A DNA stretch of 64,000 nt from Schistosoma haematobium. Taxonomy: Eukaryota; Platyhelminthes; Trematoda; Strigeidida; Schistosomatidae. The position numbers and the translations under genes were made by a program. This document shows positions 50,201 to 54,210 of this stretch, piece by piece. Positions within the stretch are counted from its first letter, which is position 1, and every line of letters starts with the position of its first letter. The DNA lies in the NCBI RefSeq assembly GCF_000699445.3, contig NC_067196.1, positions 89,630,364 to 89,694,363 of the forward strand, in the 5' to 3' direction. A model generated the notes under the pieces. That model had not been told where the DNA came from, did not search any database, and was given only the letters and a program-made list of their open reading frames with translations.

Positions 50201-52873
50201 CAACGTGCTACGCGCTAACCCTTCCAACTCACTAGTTGAGCGTGAATACAAGAATGGACGAGAAAGTATTTTGGGGTATAGAATAAAATACATAAATACT
50301 CATATATATATATACCCCTTGGGAAATCAATTCATTTCTTAGCCAATGATATACACTTGTCCTTCAAGTTACTTCTAATTGACATTCTCATTTAGCTACC
50401 TGTGATTCGTTTACCGTATAAGTTTGTATAGTTGATCTTAAGCCACACGTTTTGTAAATTTGCAGCTAACTATATTACCTATATGTAGCTTTCGAAAATC
50501 CTTATTATTTGTAGACTACCATCGAGAGGCTAACTAGTTTGAAATTGCTAACAAGATATATTTCCACTCTTAATGGAATTAATGCTCATAATGACAAGAT
50601 TTGAGCCTACATTACCTAGTACCATTGTTACATACATTACTCGTAAAGTATTCTGTTAATTTAAGGTATCATTATAACATAGTAAATAGTATTTAATATC
50701 AGATGGGTTTTGTGGATATTATAGTAGTGGTTAAGTGCTCACGCGTGAAACCAGTAGGTCCTCGGTTCGAATCTCGCAGGGGGCGAGGTCGTGGATGCGC
50801 ACTGCTGAAGAGTCCCACAACAGGACGAAACGGCCGTCCTGTGCTTACAGGTTTTCCATGGTGGTCTAGCTTCAACTGACTCATTATCTTAACCATTGAA
50901 ATAGTATTTACTCAATATAGATAAATAGAGATGTAGTTATTTGTTATTGACTTATAAAACTCCAGACAATATGTATCACTTACAATCTACTTCAAAGTGG
51001 ATTTCCAAAAAGCAAACAAACAAACAAGAATGAAGTTTCGTTTTTCTTTCAAAAAAATTTTTGTATAAAAACATAGAGATTACTTGCTTAAACAATTCAG
51101 TAATAAATACACTTATTTATTAGTATCAATATTTATATTATATATCATACTACATATATATAAATATAGTTGTAATAATATATCCATTTCATTGATTGAT
51201 CACACTGATTAGTAACCAAGTTCTAATCAGGTTTAGTTTTCAAAGAATTCTATCGATCAAGTTTCTATAATGATTATTAATTTAAGAGATTATATACCAT
51301 GCATACAATGCTTTGATATTAGATAATTGTCAGAAAAAAACAAAACAAATAGCTGTAGTTGGTTTTCGTGATATTTTCTAGTTGTCAAGATGATGTATGT
51401 GTAATGTTTTAGAGAACTTTGAAAGAAGGCAAATCTACGTCATTCAGCTTTTTAGTTTGAGAGACGCTTTATAGTAAGATGCTCGATAATTAGTGTGTGT
51501 AAAAATAGCGCGGATTCGAAAAGCTCGTTTGGCTTTCGCCAACTGAAGTCATCTATGGTGAAGGAGAGATATCCGTCTATCAATAAAAGGATTAGTATAC
51601 TGCATTTCGTTCTGTTCTTCTTCACAACTGTGAAACGTGGCCATCAAGGGTAAAGGATACGCGTAAGCTACTAGTGTTTGGTCACAGATGTCTTAGAAAT
51701 ATTGCTGGCGTCTGCTGGAATCACCGGGTAAGTAATAGTGAGGTTAGACGCAGGGTATTAGGGAATGATGGTTAATTGGTTGATGAGGTTATGAATCTTC
51801 ATCGACTGAGATGGTTGGGCCACGTGTGACATATGCTTGAACACCGATTACCACGACGTACAATGCTATCCGGTATTGGAGATGGTTGGAAGAGAATTAG
51901 GTGCGGCCAAACCAAAACGTGGCATCAGTACTTGAAGTCACTAACCTCTAGTCTGAGCCATGTTGGTAGATGCAGACTACTCGGTTGGGGTCCGCGTGAC
52001 TGTCGTAACCGATGGTTGGAGACTGTAGGTGACATGGCTCAGAATCGATCACAATGGCGTCGGTGTATACACTCTCTATCTTCTCTTAAACTATGAGATT
52101 AAAATTGATTCATATCTTTCTTTCTACGAACTAATTCTTCCTTCCTGTACTATATCCTTATTGCAATCTTTCTTTTATATATTACCACCTCTGAATTAAC
52201 TACTTATATGAATCCGGTGTCCATCTTGTTTTGTTAATGAGGTATGGCAACTTGGACCGATGCATATATGTGCCTGGTCCTACGTTGTAGCTGACTGACT
52301 GAGTGTGTAATATCAGTCCTAGATGAATACCATCTATCAGCACAACAATCAATTAAACCAATGTTAGATCTTAGATTTTCCACTCTTAACACATTGTTTA
52401 ACCTCTCTCTTATTGTGGATGTCGAGGTAGTTGAACTTGCTAAACCCATATTTCAACTGTCATTTAATGATGATCCATAAACTCAATATCTAAATTCCCA
52501 CCTTACTCAAATACCATTACTCAACATCAGTATTACTTATTACATTGATTTTTGTATGCACCAGCAATACTTCAAAGATTGGTAGGGTTTTTTCGAAATC
52601 ATTAATTGTAATGGAACAAACTCATATACATATATGACATCACCTTTTCGATTGAGAAATTTACATCTCACCCATATCATCGTTTAACATGATATAAGTT
52701 GAACAAACTTTATGAACTTACGTTAAAGTTACTTCAGTGATCATGTTCTTTACTTATTATTTTATTGATTTTAGAATTCTCAACCAGCTGCTGGTCAAGT
52801 TCCAATTGAATCCGAATTACATGGTTATGCAAAAGTACTTATTCGACTAATTAGTACACCGACAACAACATGA
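10549..52873 (+). CDS. OXSR1: OSR1/SPAK-type STE20 kinase, 13 coding exons
   Basis: The spliced CDS (1890 nt, 629 aa) joins 10549-10645, 10680-10798, 10837-10945, 16162-16303, 20030-20204, 23687-23788, 27888-28073, 29398-29502, 30149-30670, 38312-38414, 42396-42464, 48649-48710 and 52775-52873. All introns are GT-AG and all phases agree. The kinase domain spans about 26-303: glycine loop [11 protein letters not shown], Lys55, Glu74, HRD Asp157, DFG Asp175, activation-loop Thr199 in [14 protein letters not shown] Ser/Asp-rich linker (346-519) follows, then a CCT domain (526-621: [21 protein letters not shown] and [13 protein letters not shown]). In animals this family is activated by WNK kinases, binds RFxV/I motifs through CCT, and phosphorylates SLC12 cation-chloride cotransporters. 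The human protein is 527 aa; the extra length is mainly the linker. Start chosen at the ATG after an in-frame stop; a Trp precedes the kinase domain as in vertebrate OSR1. Confidence 0.95.
10646..10679 (+). other. OXSR1: 34-nt intron 1
   Basis: Runs GTTTGT...TTCAG. Removing it joins SIG to [10 protein letters not shown] and gives a perfect kinase glycine loop. Very short 5' introns are a known feature of schistosome genes. Confidence 0.88.
10680..10798 (+). CDS. OXSR1: OXSR1 exon 2
   Basis: Encodes [12 protein letters not shown], then [11 protein letters not shown] with the ATP-binding Lys55 and the NLEKC signature shared with OSR1/SPAK. Ends at phase 0 before GTAAGC. Confidence 0.93.
10799..10836 (+). 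other. OXSR1: 38-nt intron 2
   Basis: Runs GTAAGC...GATTAG. Joining gives [12 protein letters not shown], which supplies the alpha-C glutamate (Glu74). Confidence 0.88.
10837..10945 (+). CDS. OXSR1: OXSR1 exon 3
   Basis: Encodes [21 protein letters not shown] and [12 protein letters not shown] (hinge region), ending at phase 1 before GTTTGT. Confidence 0.93.
11000..14051. other. Intron 3, part without recognised elements
   Basis: AT-rich intronic sequence. There is a small imperfect 9-bp tandem repeat around 12711-12745 (AAGTTAGCA-like units). A tRNA-like A-box resemblance near 11735 was not strong enough to call. I see no gene. Confidence 0.5.
14052..15537 (+). pseudogene. Decayed SR2-type RTE copy, left arm of an inverted pair
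   Basis: From about 14150 it matches the RT 3' half of the intact SR2 at 33358-36375 in nucleotide reading. It begins in the [13 protein letters not shown] region and passes the [11 protein letters not shown] and YINF-DYKKAFD blocks. It ends in the C-terminal [15 protein letters not shown] and HTLR region and a GTAAGGAAGTAA tail. Many stops and frameshifts break it. The first 100 bases are not SR2-like; they include a tRNA-like stretch (antisense). The whole unit is repeated almost identically, inverted, at 31641-33131, with the same lesions. Confidence 0.85.
15538..15674 (+). repeat. RTE 3'-end-like repeat with AAT tail
   Basis: Contains GGCAGCTTGAACCGATGTAC, matching the 3' end of the RTE fragment at 52240-52310 (GGCAACTTGGACCGATGCAT). 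It ends in a short (AAT)n run at about 15659-15674. Confidence 0.6.
15875..16081 (-). other. Short open frame of unknown origin
   Basis: A 68-codon open stretch ([23 protein letters not shown]...) directly before kinase exon 4. It has no motif I can assign. It may be the decayed N-terminal part of a Penelope-type element, given Penelope RT at 17390, but this is a guess. Confidence 0.2.
16162..16303 (+). CDS. OXSR1: OXSR1 exon 4
   Basis: Acceptor TATAG, donor GTGAGC. Encodes [42 protein letters not shown] and LVHR up to the split Arg156 of the HRD motif (phase 2). Confidence 0.95.
16889..17215 (-). repeat. R1 repeat, copy A (diverged)
   Basis: A non-coding dispersed repeat. In its own orientation it ends with GTACCTATGTTTGTG and an A-rich AAATAAATAA tail. 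It shares the CACCTGCTTCGGTTTGGGCA core with copies B to G. Diverged and truncated at its 5' end. Confidence 0.75.
17390..17870 (-). pseudogene. Penelope-like RT fragment
   Basis: An open stretch (17584-17847) carries [23 protein letters not shown], the Penelope/telomerase-like RT motif around the first catalytic aspartate (here FDRKSLF). Further frames toward 17400 read [18 protein letters not shown] and YCIWYF, matching the regions around and after the second catalytic motif. Frames are broken. It lies in intron 4 of the kinase gene, antisense to it. Confidence 0.65.
17900..18340. other. Intron 4, no recognised element
   Basis: AT-rich; no coding motif seen. Confidence 0.5.
18351..18440 (-). 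repeat. RTE 3'-end-like fragment (R2)
   Basis: Antisense resemblance to the RTE 3' end (GTCATTTGCAACGTAGAA...CAATTCAAGTTGTCATGCCC). It is also seen at 19828-19905 and around 45032-45450. Confidence 0.5.
18990..19235 (-). repeat. Decayed tRNA-like/hammerhead retroposon
   Basis: The reverse strand shows a worn version of the hammerhead unit: a stem I remnant (CACTGGT...CAGTACT) around 19025-19070, and a tRNA-like segment after it. The catalytic core is lost. Confidence 0.5.
19828..19905 (-). repeat. RTE 3'-end-like fragment (R2)
   Basis: Contains CAGTCAGTAACAACGTAGAA and CATCAGTTCGAGTTGCCATA, the antisense of the RTE 3' terminal segment. Confidence 0.6.
20030..20204 (+). CDS. OXSR1: OXSR1 exon 5
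   Basis: Acceptor TACAG, donor GTACGA. Completes [11 protein letters not shown], then [15 protein letters not shown] with the DFG Asp175, and [19 protein letters not shown] with the predicted WNK-phosphorylated Thr199. Confidence 0.97.
20526..21007 (-). repeat. R1 repeat, copy B (near full length)
   Basis: About 480 bp, minus orientation, with the AAATAAATAA-like tail at its left end. Its 5' end (GCCCCCAAATGCCCTGGTAC reading the minus strand) abuts the tRNA-like/hammerhead unit at 21008-21225. The two together form a roughly 700-bp composite on one strand. The 65-110 codon open stretches inside have no protein motif and recur in other R1 copies. Confidence 0.85.
21008..21225 (-). repeat. tRNA-like/hammerhead retroposon unit (Sm-alpha-like)
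   Basis: Read on the minus strand, it starts with a tRNA-like Pol III head: an A-box-like stretch in CTCAGTGGTCCAGTAGG and a B-box GGGTTCGAATCC. A hammerhead-like fold (21094-21139) and the linker GGTGGTCTAACATCAATCGA follow. It continues directly into R1 copy B. Confidence 0.75.
21094..21139 (-). ncRNA. Hammerhead ribozyme-like motif (core altered)
   Basis: Stem I GCACTG/CAGTGC is perfectly paired. The core reads CCGAGGA where CUGANGA is required, so U4 is C. Stem II is GTC...GAC, the GAAA is present, and a GTC cleavage triplet precedes CAGTGC. Probably inactive because of the U4 change. Confidence 0.65.
21236..22250. other. Intron 5, no recognised element
   Basis: AT-rich; no coding motif or known repeat seen. 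Confidence 0.5.
22255..22990 (-). pseudogene. Penelope-like RT fragment
   Basis: Translating the minus strand in pieces gives [18 protein letters not shown], an RT stretch matching the segment after it, and [16 protein letters not shown], where YADD has become YAEH. Several frameshifts and stops. It covers the same RT region as the 17390-17870 fragment, so it is a second insertion rather than the rest of that one. Confidence 0.6.
22991..23686. other. Intron 5, no recognised element
   Basis: AT-rich sequence up to exon 6; nothing recognised. Confidence 0.5.
23687..23788 (+). CDS. OXSR1: OXSR1 exon 6
   Basis: Acceptor TCCAG, donor GTAATT. Encodes [20 protein letters not shown] then [14 protein letters not shown], kinase subdomain IX and onward. 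Confidence 0.97.
24090..26760 (+). pseudogene. RTE-clade retrotransposon (Perere-3/SR3-like), decayed
   Basis: The 24145-24700 stretch reads as AP endonuclease ([40 protein letters not shown]) with stops. An open stretch 24543-25241 covers the linker. RT follows in pieces: [22 protein letters not shown], the [20 protein letters not shown] block, catalytic [15 protein letters not shown] (about 26010), and [14 protein letters not shown]. The 3' part (26330-26760) matches the fragment at 51510-52097. A short piece of the 3' coding end (24090-24150) is fused upstream of the endonuclease, so two copies may be joined. At least three stops or frameshifts make it inactive. Located in intron 6, sense to the kinase gene. 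Confidence 0.85.
26761..27887. other. Intron 6, no recognised gene
   Basis: AT-rich. Around 27575-27720 there is weak resemblance to the RTE 3' end in antisense (CAGTCAGTC...CAAGTTATCATATCA). Nothing else seen. Confidence 0.45.
27888..28073 (+). CDS. OXSR1: OXSR1 exon 7
   Basis: Acceptor AAAAG, donor GTAATC. Encodes [15 protein letters not shown], the [20 protein letters not shown] block and [13 protein letters not shown], the end of the kinase domain. Confidence 0.97.
28276..28307. repeat. (AT)n microsatellite
   Basis: About 16 AT units. Confidence 0.95.
28308..28560 (-). pseudogene. Decayed SR2-like 3' fragment
   Basis: The + strand CCTTGTTACCCCTCGTGGAG resembles the antisense 3' end of the SR2 copies at 31653 and 33366. 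The segment continues through the equivalents of the basic C-terminal region to CCTCTTCAGCTGG. Too diverged for an open frame. Confidence 0.6.
28985..29105 (+). repeat. R3 dispersed repeat copy
   Basis: Shares the pattern AGACTAGTTGCCATATTGCA...CGATCAGTATTAAAA...CAGTGACTAATC with 37008-37130, 47360-47465 and 50003-50105. Confidence 0.5.
29398..29502 (+). CDS. OXSR1: OXSR1 exon 8
   Basis: Acceptor TAAAG, donor GTACGT. Encodes [20 protein letters not shown] then [15 protein letters not shown]. In vertebrate OSR1/SPAK the S-motif serine lies just after this position; no equivalent is visible. Confidence 0.93.
30149..30670 (+). CDS. OXSR1: OXSR1 exon 9 (linker)
   Basis: Acceptor TCAAG, donor GTAAGT. 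174 codons: NNSTEWNFD (cf. the Trp-Asp motif after the S-motif in OSR1), an acidic run [10 protein letters not shown], then a low-complexity Ser/Thr/Ala/Pro/Gln-rich region (SSSSSF, NQQQQSQ). Likely disordered. The ATG at 30113 is intronic. Confidence 0.93.
30730..31640. other. Intron 9, left part
   Basis: AT-rich. Near 30855 the string CAGGTTCAAACCCCATATCC resembles a Pol III B-box and may mark a worn tRNA-like retroposon. No gene. Confidence 0.4.
31641..33131 (-). pseudogene. Decayed SR2-type RTE copy, right arm of an inverted pair
   Basis: Reverse-complement counterpart of 14052-15537. The 107- and 69-codon open stretches are nearly or fully identical in both arms, and the same stops occur. 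Small differences exist, such as an extra DR in [10 protein letters not shown] versus EKRDRESE. The 3' end (left) carries a TTAAGTAAGTA tail. Its SR2-unlike 5' flank of about 100 bp is shared with the other arm. Confidence 0.88.
33352..33366 (-). repeat. AAGT tail of SR2 overlapping the stop codon
   Basis: The minus strand reads CGTAAGTAAGTAAGT here. The last codons (Arg, Lys, stop) fall within the tetranucleotide tail, so the tail supplies the TAA stop. Confidence 0.75.
33358..36375 (-). CDS. SR2 ORF: endonuclease and reverse transcriptase
   Basis: 1005 codons without a break. The N-terminal AP endonuclease (about 25-265) shows [27 protein letters not shown] and the terminal [12 protein letters not shown] (SDH). 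A basic linker follows. RT spans about 500-800: [51 protein letters not shown] with the first catalytic Asp, [18 protein letters not shown], and [10 protein letters not shown] with the catalytic FADD. The C-terminal region has [15 protein letters not shown] and [11 protein letters not shown]. It nicks target DNA and copies its own RNA there in the nucleus. Length and domain order match intact RTE ORFs. The ATG chosen is the first in frame; the true start could be a later methionine near the endonuclease. Confidence 0.92.
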   Translation of the reverse strand: MTLHDESRIRSEVMRPMPLLTTRATIYLGTWNVRTMWDTGRAFQIAAEMRRYNLEVLGISETHWTQVGQQRLTTGEFLLYSGHEEENAPHTQGVALMLSKQAQNALIGWESHGPRIIKASFKTKKEGISMNIIQCCAPTNDYNEDAKDQFYNRLQSIVEKCPTKDLTILMGDFNAKVGTDNTGYEDIMGRHGLGERNENGERFANLCAFNKLVIGGTIFPHKRIHKTTWTSPDHSTQNQIDHICINKTFRRTIEDVRTKRGADIASDHHLLVAKMKLKLKKHWTTGQTVSQKFNTAFLQDTNKLNEFKIVLSNKFQAFHDLLNGEGTTAESNWKGIKEAITSTCHEVLGHKKHHHKEWITVDTLDKILERRNKKAAINTSRTRAEKAKAQAEYTEINKQVKRSIRTDKRKYVEDLATTAEKAAREGNMRQLYDTTKKLSGNRRKPERPVKSKEGEVIINIEEQQNRWVEHFKELLNRPAPLNPPNIEAAPTDLPINVGLPTIKEISMAIRQIKSGKAAGPDNIPAEALKADVAATARILHILFNKIWDEEQVPTDWKEGLLIKIPKKGDLSKCDNYRGITLLSIPGKVFNRVLLNRMKDCVDAQLRDQQAGFRKDRSCTYQITTLRIIVEQSIEWNSSLYINFIDYEKAFDSVDRTTLWKLLRHYGVPQKIVNIIQNSYDGLHCKIVHGGQLTKSFKVKTGVRQGCLLSPFLFLLVIDWIMKTSTSEGKRGIQWTSKMQLDDLDFADDLALLSQTQQQMQEKTNSVAAASAAIGLNIHKGKSRILRYNTAYNNPITIDGEDLEDVKTFTYLGSIIDEHGGSDSDVKARIGKARAAYLQLRNIWNSKQLSTNTKVRIFNTNVKTVLLYGAETWRTTKAIIQKIQVFINNCLRKILQIHWPDTISNNVLWERTNQIPVEEEIRKKRWKWIGHTLRKAPNCVTRQAFTWNPEGQRKRGRPKNTLRREMEIDMRKMNKNWKELEKKAQDRVGWRMLVSGLCSIGSSRRK
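36590..36835 (+). repeat. Sm-alpha-like retroposon remnant
   Basis: Carries a decayed hammerhead (36765-36809) and a following TTACTGCTAGCC that I recall from the Sm-alpha family. A tRNA-like segment (36690-36750) appears antisense upstream. It abuts the 5' end of the SR2 insertion. Confidence 0.6.
36765..36809 (+). ncRNA. Hammerhead ribozyme-like motif (decayed)
   Basis: ATCTAG, CTGAAGA, a broken stem II (GTCC...CGAT), CAAAAC in place of GAAAC, then GTC and CTAGAT. Stem I is perfectly paired. The altered GAAA box and open stem II predict no activity. Confidence 0.6.
37008..37130 (+). repeat. R3 dispersed repeat copy
   Basis: Contains GTCGCCTAGACTAGTGTCTA and CATTGCAACTTGGTCGATAG; matches the R3 pattern at 28985, 47360 and 50003. 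Confidence 0.55.
37150..37335 (+). repeat. tRNA-like/hammerhead retroposon
   Basis: A B-box-like GGGATCGAGTCCG near 37220 is preceded by an A-box-like stretch (TGCTCATTGGTGACG). The hammerhead-like motif at 37267-37310 follows, in the same order as in other copies. Confidence 0.6.
37267..37310 (+). ncRNA. Hammerhead ribozyme-like motif, variant stem II
   Basis: ACCTTG, core CCGACAA, stem II GTGC-CAAGTA-GCAC fully paired, GAAAC intact, GTC cleavage triplet, then CATGGT. Stem I has one mismatch. Two core positions differ from CUGANGA (U4 to C, G8 to A). Confidence 0.55.
37551..38033 (+). repeat. R1 repeat, copy C (near full length)
   Basis: The best plus-strand copy: from TGCCCCCAAATGCCCTGG through CACCTGCTTCGGTTTGGGCA to TTGTACCAATATCTGTGTTA and an AAATAAATAA tail. 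No coding capacity is shared among copies. Confidence 0.85.
38312..38414 (+). CDS. OXSR1: OXSR1 exon 10
   Basis: Acceptor GTCTAG, donor GTAGAT. Encodes [20 protein letters not shown] and [14 protein letters not shown], the first strands of the CCT domain; phase 1 at the end. Confidence 0.92.
38420..42390. other. Intron 10, mostly unrecognised
   Basis: About 4 kb of AT-rich sequence without ORFs over 60 codons. It includes a 50-bp (AT)n tract (40663-40712) and tRNA-like traces near 41410-41470 (antisense B-box TTTGAACCC), too weak to call. No gene. Confidence 0.5.
40663..40712. repeat. (AT)n microsatellite
   Basis: Uninterrupted, 25 units. Confidence 0.95.
42396..42464 (+). CDS. OXSR1: OXSR1 exon 11
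   Basis: Acceptor TACAG, donor GTTAGT. Encodes [20 protein letters not shown] and LL, the CCT helix and acidic pocket segment that in OSR1 contacts RFxV peptides. Confidence 0.93.
42940..43200 (+). pseudogene. Ancient RTE 3' fragment
   Basis: A worn match to the C-terminal region of the RTE copy at 51770-52030: TTGTGAACCTTTATCTACTG, GGCGGCCAAATGAAAAC, GGGGTCCGCATGATTATCGT in the right order. No open frame remains. Confidence 0.65.
43201..43700. other. Intron 11, no recognised element
   Basis: AT-rich; nothing recognised. Confidence 0.5.
43709..44007 (-). repeat. Hammerhead retroposon with inverted termini (full unit)
   Basis: A 299-bp unit whose two ends are inverted copies of each other over about 60-75 nt. 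Each reads inward ATAT(T/C)AGAAG...TTTTGTGGATATTATAGTA...TAGACCAC. Between them, on the minus strand, lie a tRNA-like head (GGTGGCTCAGTGGTCTAGAG, B-box GGGATCGAATCTC) and a hammerhead remnant (43801-43838) that lacks its GAAA segment. Confidence 0.75.
43801..43838 (-). ncRNA. Hammerhead ribozyme remnant (GAAA deleted)
   Basis: Minus strand: GCATTG, CTGAGGA, GTCCCACAGTAGG, then directly TCGTC and CAGTGC. The GACGAAAC box is missing, which should abolish cleavage. Confidence 0.6.
44617..44655. repeat. (ATGT)n / (GT)n microsatellite
   Basis: Compound simple repeat; a (GTTT)n run follows at about 44778-44800. Confidence 0.9.
45032..45450 (-). repeat. RTE 3'-end-like fragment (R2) split by R1 copy D
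   Basis: CAGTCAGTCAACAACACAGA at 45034 continues after the R1 insertion as ACATCAGTTCGAGTTGCCAT at 45414. TGTACGT is duplicated at 45062-45068 and 45407-45413. Confidence 0.65.
45069..45406 (-). repeat. R1 repeat, copy D (internally deleted, tails at both ends)
   Basis: A minus-oriented R1 with an internal deletion (GATTGGTTC joined to GAGAAGG). The right end also carries a plus-oriented R1 tail (GATATTTATGTGTTCAAATA). Flanked by the 7-bp TGTACGT duplication. Confidence 0.7.
45868..45960 (-). repeat. Decayed hammerhead retroposon fragment
   Basis: The minus strand reads GAAGTCTCACATTAGGACGAAA around 45892-45915, a stem II plus GAAA remnant, with no intact core or stem I. Confidence 0.45.
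46405..46575 (+). repeat. Sm-alpha-like tRNA/hammerhead retroposon
   Basis: A tRNA-like head with A-box GACTCAGTAGCTAAGTAG (about 46413) and B-box-like GAATTTGAATCCTAG, then the hammerhead motif at 46507-46551, then CCACTGGTAGCCA. The order matches the Sm-alpha family. Confidence 0.75.
46507..46551 (+). ncRNA. Hammerhead ribozyme-like motif (near-consensus 5' part)
   Basis: ATCCAG, CTGACGA with an intact CUGANGA core, GTCTCAAATAGGAC stem II, then GAAGC instead of GAAAC. The 3' arm of stem I and the GTC triplet are degraded. Probably inactive. Confidence 0.65.
47101..47244 (+). repeat. R1 repeat, copy E (3' end) with (AAT)23 tail
   Basis: A short 5'-truncated R1 ending TTGTACCAATATTCATGTGT, followed by an uninterrupted AAT tract at 47176-47244. 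Confidence 0.75.
47360..47465 (+). repeat. R3 dispersed repeat copy
   Basis: Contains GATGTCGTGTCATTTAGATT, AGTGGCCACATGGCATCTTG and CACTACTCAGTGACTAATCA, shared with other R3 copies. Confidence 0.55.
47480..48640. other. Intron 11, right part, no recognised gene
   Basis: AT-rich sequence up to exon 12; no coding motif. Confidence 0.5.
48649..48710 (+). CDS. OXSR1: OXSR1 exon 12
   Basis: Acceptor CTGTAG, donor GTAAGT. Encodes [20 protein letters not shown] and L within the CCT domain (compare the VAANLQKIVEEP segment of OSR1). Confidence 0.9.
48788..48921 (+). repeat. R1 repeat, copy F (3' end)
   Basis: Starts at AAAACCACCTGCTTCGATTT and ends with TTGTACCAATATCTATGTGT and an AAATAAAATAAA tail. 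Only 78 nt downstream of exon 12. Confidence 0.8.
49321..49543 (-). repeat. tRNA-like/hammerhead retroposon with 12-bp target duplication
   Basis: CTTAGATAATTA at 49321-49332 recurs at 49532-49543. Between them, on the minus strand: a tRNA-like head truncated at its 5' end with B-box GGGTTCGAATCTCG, hammerhead 49423-49470, the linker GTGGTCTAGCTTCAACTGAC, and the terminus CCACAAAATTCCTTCTGATA. Truncation at the tRNA-like end and duplicated flanks suggest retroposition. Confidence 0.8.
49423..49470 (-). ncRNA. Hammerhead ribozyme, catalytic core intact
   Basis: Minus strand: CACTG, core CTGAGGA (fits CUGANGA), stem II GTTC-TACAATA-GGAC with one G-U pair, GAAAC, a self-complementary stem III region GGCC, cleavage triplet GTC, then CATTGC. 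Stem I has one mismatch. All invariant core residues that I know are present. Confidence 0.75.
50003..50105 (+). repeat. R3 dispersed repeat copy
   Basis: AACCACTTAGATTAGTAGCC, CACACTGCAACTTGATCATT and TTTGATCAGCACC match R3. Confidence 0.5.
50684..50910 (+). repeat. tRNA-like/hammerhead retroposon with 12-bp target duplication
   Basis: AAATAGTATTTA at 50684-50695 recurs at 50899-50910. The insert starts ATATCAGATGGGTTTTGTGG (an inverted terminus shortened to about 31 nt). It continues with the tRNA-like head (GTGGTTAAGTGCTCACGCG, B-box GGTTCGAATCTCG), the hammerhead 50799-50844, and GGTGGTCTAGCTTCAACTGA. Its catalytic module is in the opposite orientation to the copy at 49321-49543. Confidence 0.8.
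50799..50844 (+). ncRNA. Hammerhead ribozyme, catalytic core intact
   Basis: GCACTG (50799-50804), core CTGAAGA (50805-50811), stem II GTCC-CACAACA-GGAC fully paired, GAAAC, a self-complementary GGCC in stem III, cleavage triplet GTC (predicted cut after 50838), then CTGTGC pairing with stem I except for one T-T mismatch. It lies in intron 12 in the sense orientation of the kinase gene. Confidence 0.8.
50920..51505. other. Intron 12, no recognised element
   Basis: AT-rich, with short AT runs; no gene. Confidence 0.5.
51510..52310 (+). pseudogene. RTE-clade (Perere-3-like) 3' fragment
   Basis: A 5'-truncated copy beginning in the [11 protein letters not shown] region and reading in pieces through [18 protein letters not shown]. 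An open stretch 51833-52096 ([57 protein letters not shown]) ends the ORF. A 3' UTR follows to GCAACTTGGACCGATGCAT and CTGACTGACTGAGTG. It is closely similar to 26270-26755 and less damaged in its last 260 bases. Confidence 0.88.
52320..52770. other. Intron 12, right part, no recognised element
   Basis: AT-rich sequence up to exon 13; nothing recognised. Confidence 0.5.
52775..52873 (+). CDS. OXSR1: OXSR1 exon 13 and stop codon
   Basis: Acceptor TTTAG. Encodes [20 protein letters not shown] then [12 protein letters not shown] and TGA at 52871-52873. [12 protein letters not shown] matches the last strand of the CCT domain (GFAQLSIS in human OSR1). Confidence 0.93.
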   Translation, partial: NSQPAAGQVPIESELHGYAKVLIRLISTPTTT

Positions 52874-52998
52874 AAACCATTATTATTACACATCATAATG
52901 ATGATTACTAAACAATCGGCATTTTACAAGTTTATTCATAGAAATGATCTGTCTATTTATATATTCCTTTTCCAAATGATGAATAGCTCCCATACTAT

Positions 52999-53075
<77 letters not shown>

Positions 53076-53812
53076 ATAGTACAAAAAACTGTTCTGTTAC
53101 TCGCTATATTATTTCGTGTGTATGTGTGTGTTTTACACTACACACTAATAAAAAGATTTCAGAGAAATAAAAAGCCATGTTTTCTTTTTGTTACAGTCCT
53201 TCTCATTCATTTGTTTCCAATTCACTTCCTAAGCATCGCTATCTACCCTTCTCTCTTACTATTCATAATCATTATTATTATTATCATTACTCAATCACTG
53301 GCATTATTTCAGTTTGATTGTTAATTATATAAGTAAATATGCTTAGTGAGAATTAGATACGATTATATATTCATATTGACGGATAACTCAACTGACTGCT
53401 TTAAATTCTATGGTGTATATTATATTAAAATGTATGTGTTTGTTGTTTATGCTTGTCTTAACAAGTGTGTCTTCCTTCTTATAAACAATTAATGATATGT
53501 ATGTTCAGTATAGAAATACATAATTTTATTTTTTTTTGGGGGGGGGGGAAAGGGAACATCAATTGTATACTAGACAGTATGAGATATTATTTTTTATATC
53601 CATAATTTAGTTTGTGTTCATTTGATTACTATTGTTACCTTAATTCTCCTTTTTAAAACTATAACTACATTATGAATCTACTTTTAAATTGTTGATATGC
53701 AGTTTATGTTCTCTGCCAATTTTCCATAAATTTAATGAACAATCAATCATAATCAGATATTCAGTTGTTCACTTTTCTCTTCATCTTTCATATATACATA
53801 TATCACAATAAA
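52874..53812 (+). other. OXSR1: Probable 3' UTR of the kinase gene
   Basis: AT-rich, no gene. Candidate AATAAA signals lie at 53147-53152, 53166-53171 and 53807-53812. Which one is used cannot be told from sequence. It contains the (ACT)25 tract and a T-run/G-run at about 53530-53550. Confidence 0.5.
53000..53074. repeat. (ACT)25 microsatellite
   Basis: Uninterrupted, 126 nt downstream of the kinase stop codon, hence likely transcribed. Confidence 0.95.
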
Positions 53813-54210
53813 ACTTCTACTGTGTAATTGCTGTAATGACCATTTAATCTTTCCGAAAGTCGCATGTTAGGAAGAAAACAATTCTTTTGCTACGTCGCAA
53901 CATTGGGAATCGAAATAAGTTAATGACAGTGGTGTGTATATGTGTGCATGTCAGCCATAATTCTTTGTTTGTTTTTCTTTTTCAACATACAACGTAGTTA
54001 AACTGTCCTACATTTTTACACTTGCTTCTTCTGTCTTATTTCTTTCTGACAGCTTTTATTTTGCATAATGACTTTCAGCAACAACAAAAAAAACTATGTA
54101 TTATCCCTTTTAATAAAATTTTGTTGACTCAAATTGGTTCTTGCTCATATTATTAGTGCTGACTTTTTTTAGTTATTTTAAAGTAGCATGTCAAGCTCAG
54201 GTAAAGTCTA
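53813..54210. other. No recognised gene
   Basis: AT-rich flank of the kinase gene; nothing recognised. Confidence 0.5.

Noticed and set aside
50750..50790. True tRNA genes at the tRNA-like segments (also near 21190, 43880 and 49510)
   Set aside because: Only A- and B-box-like stretches are present, without a complete cloverleaf and acceptor stem; they are retroposon heads.
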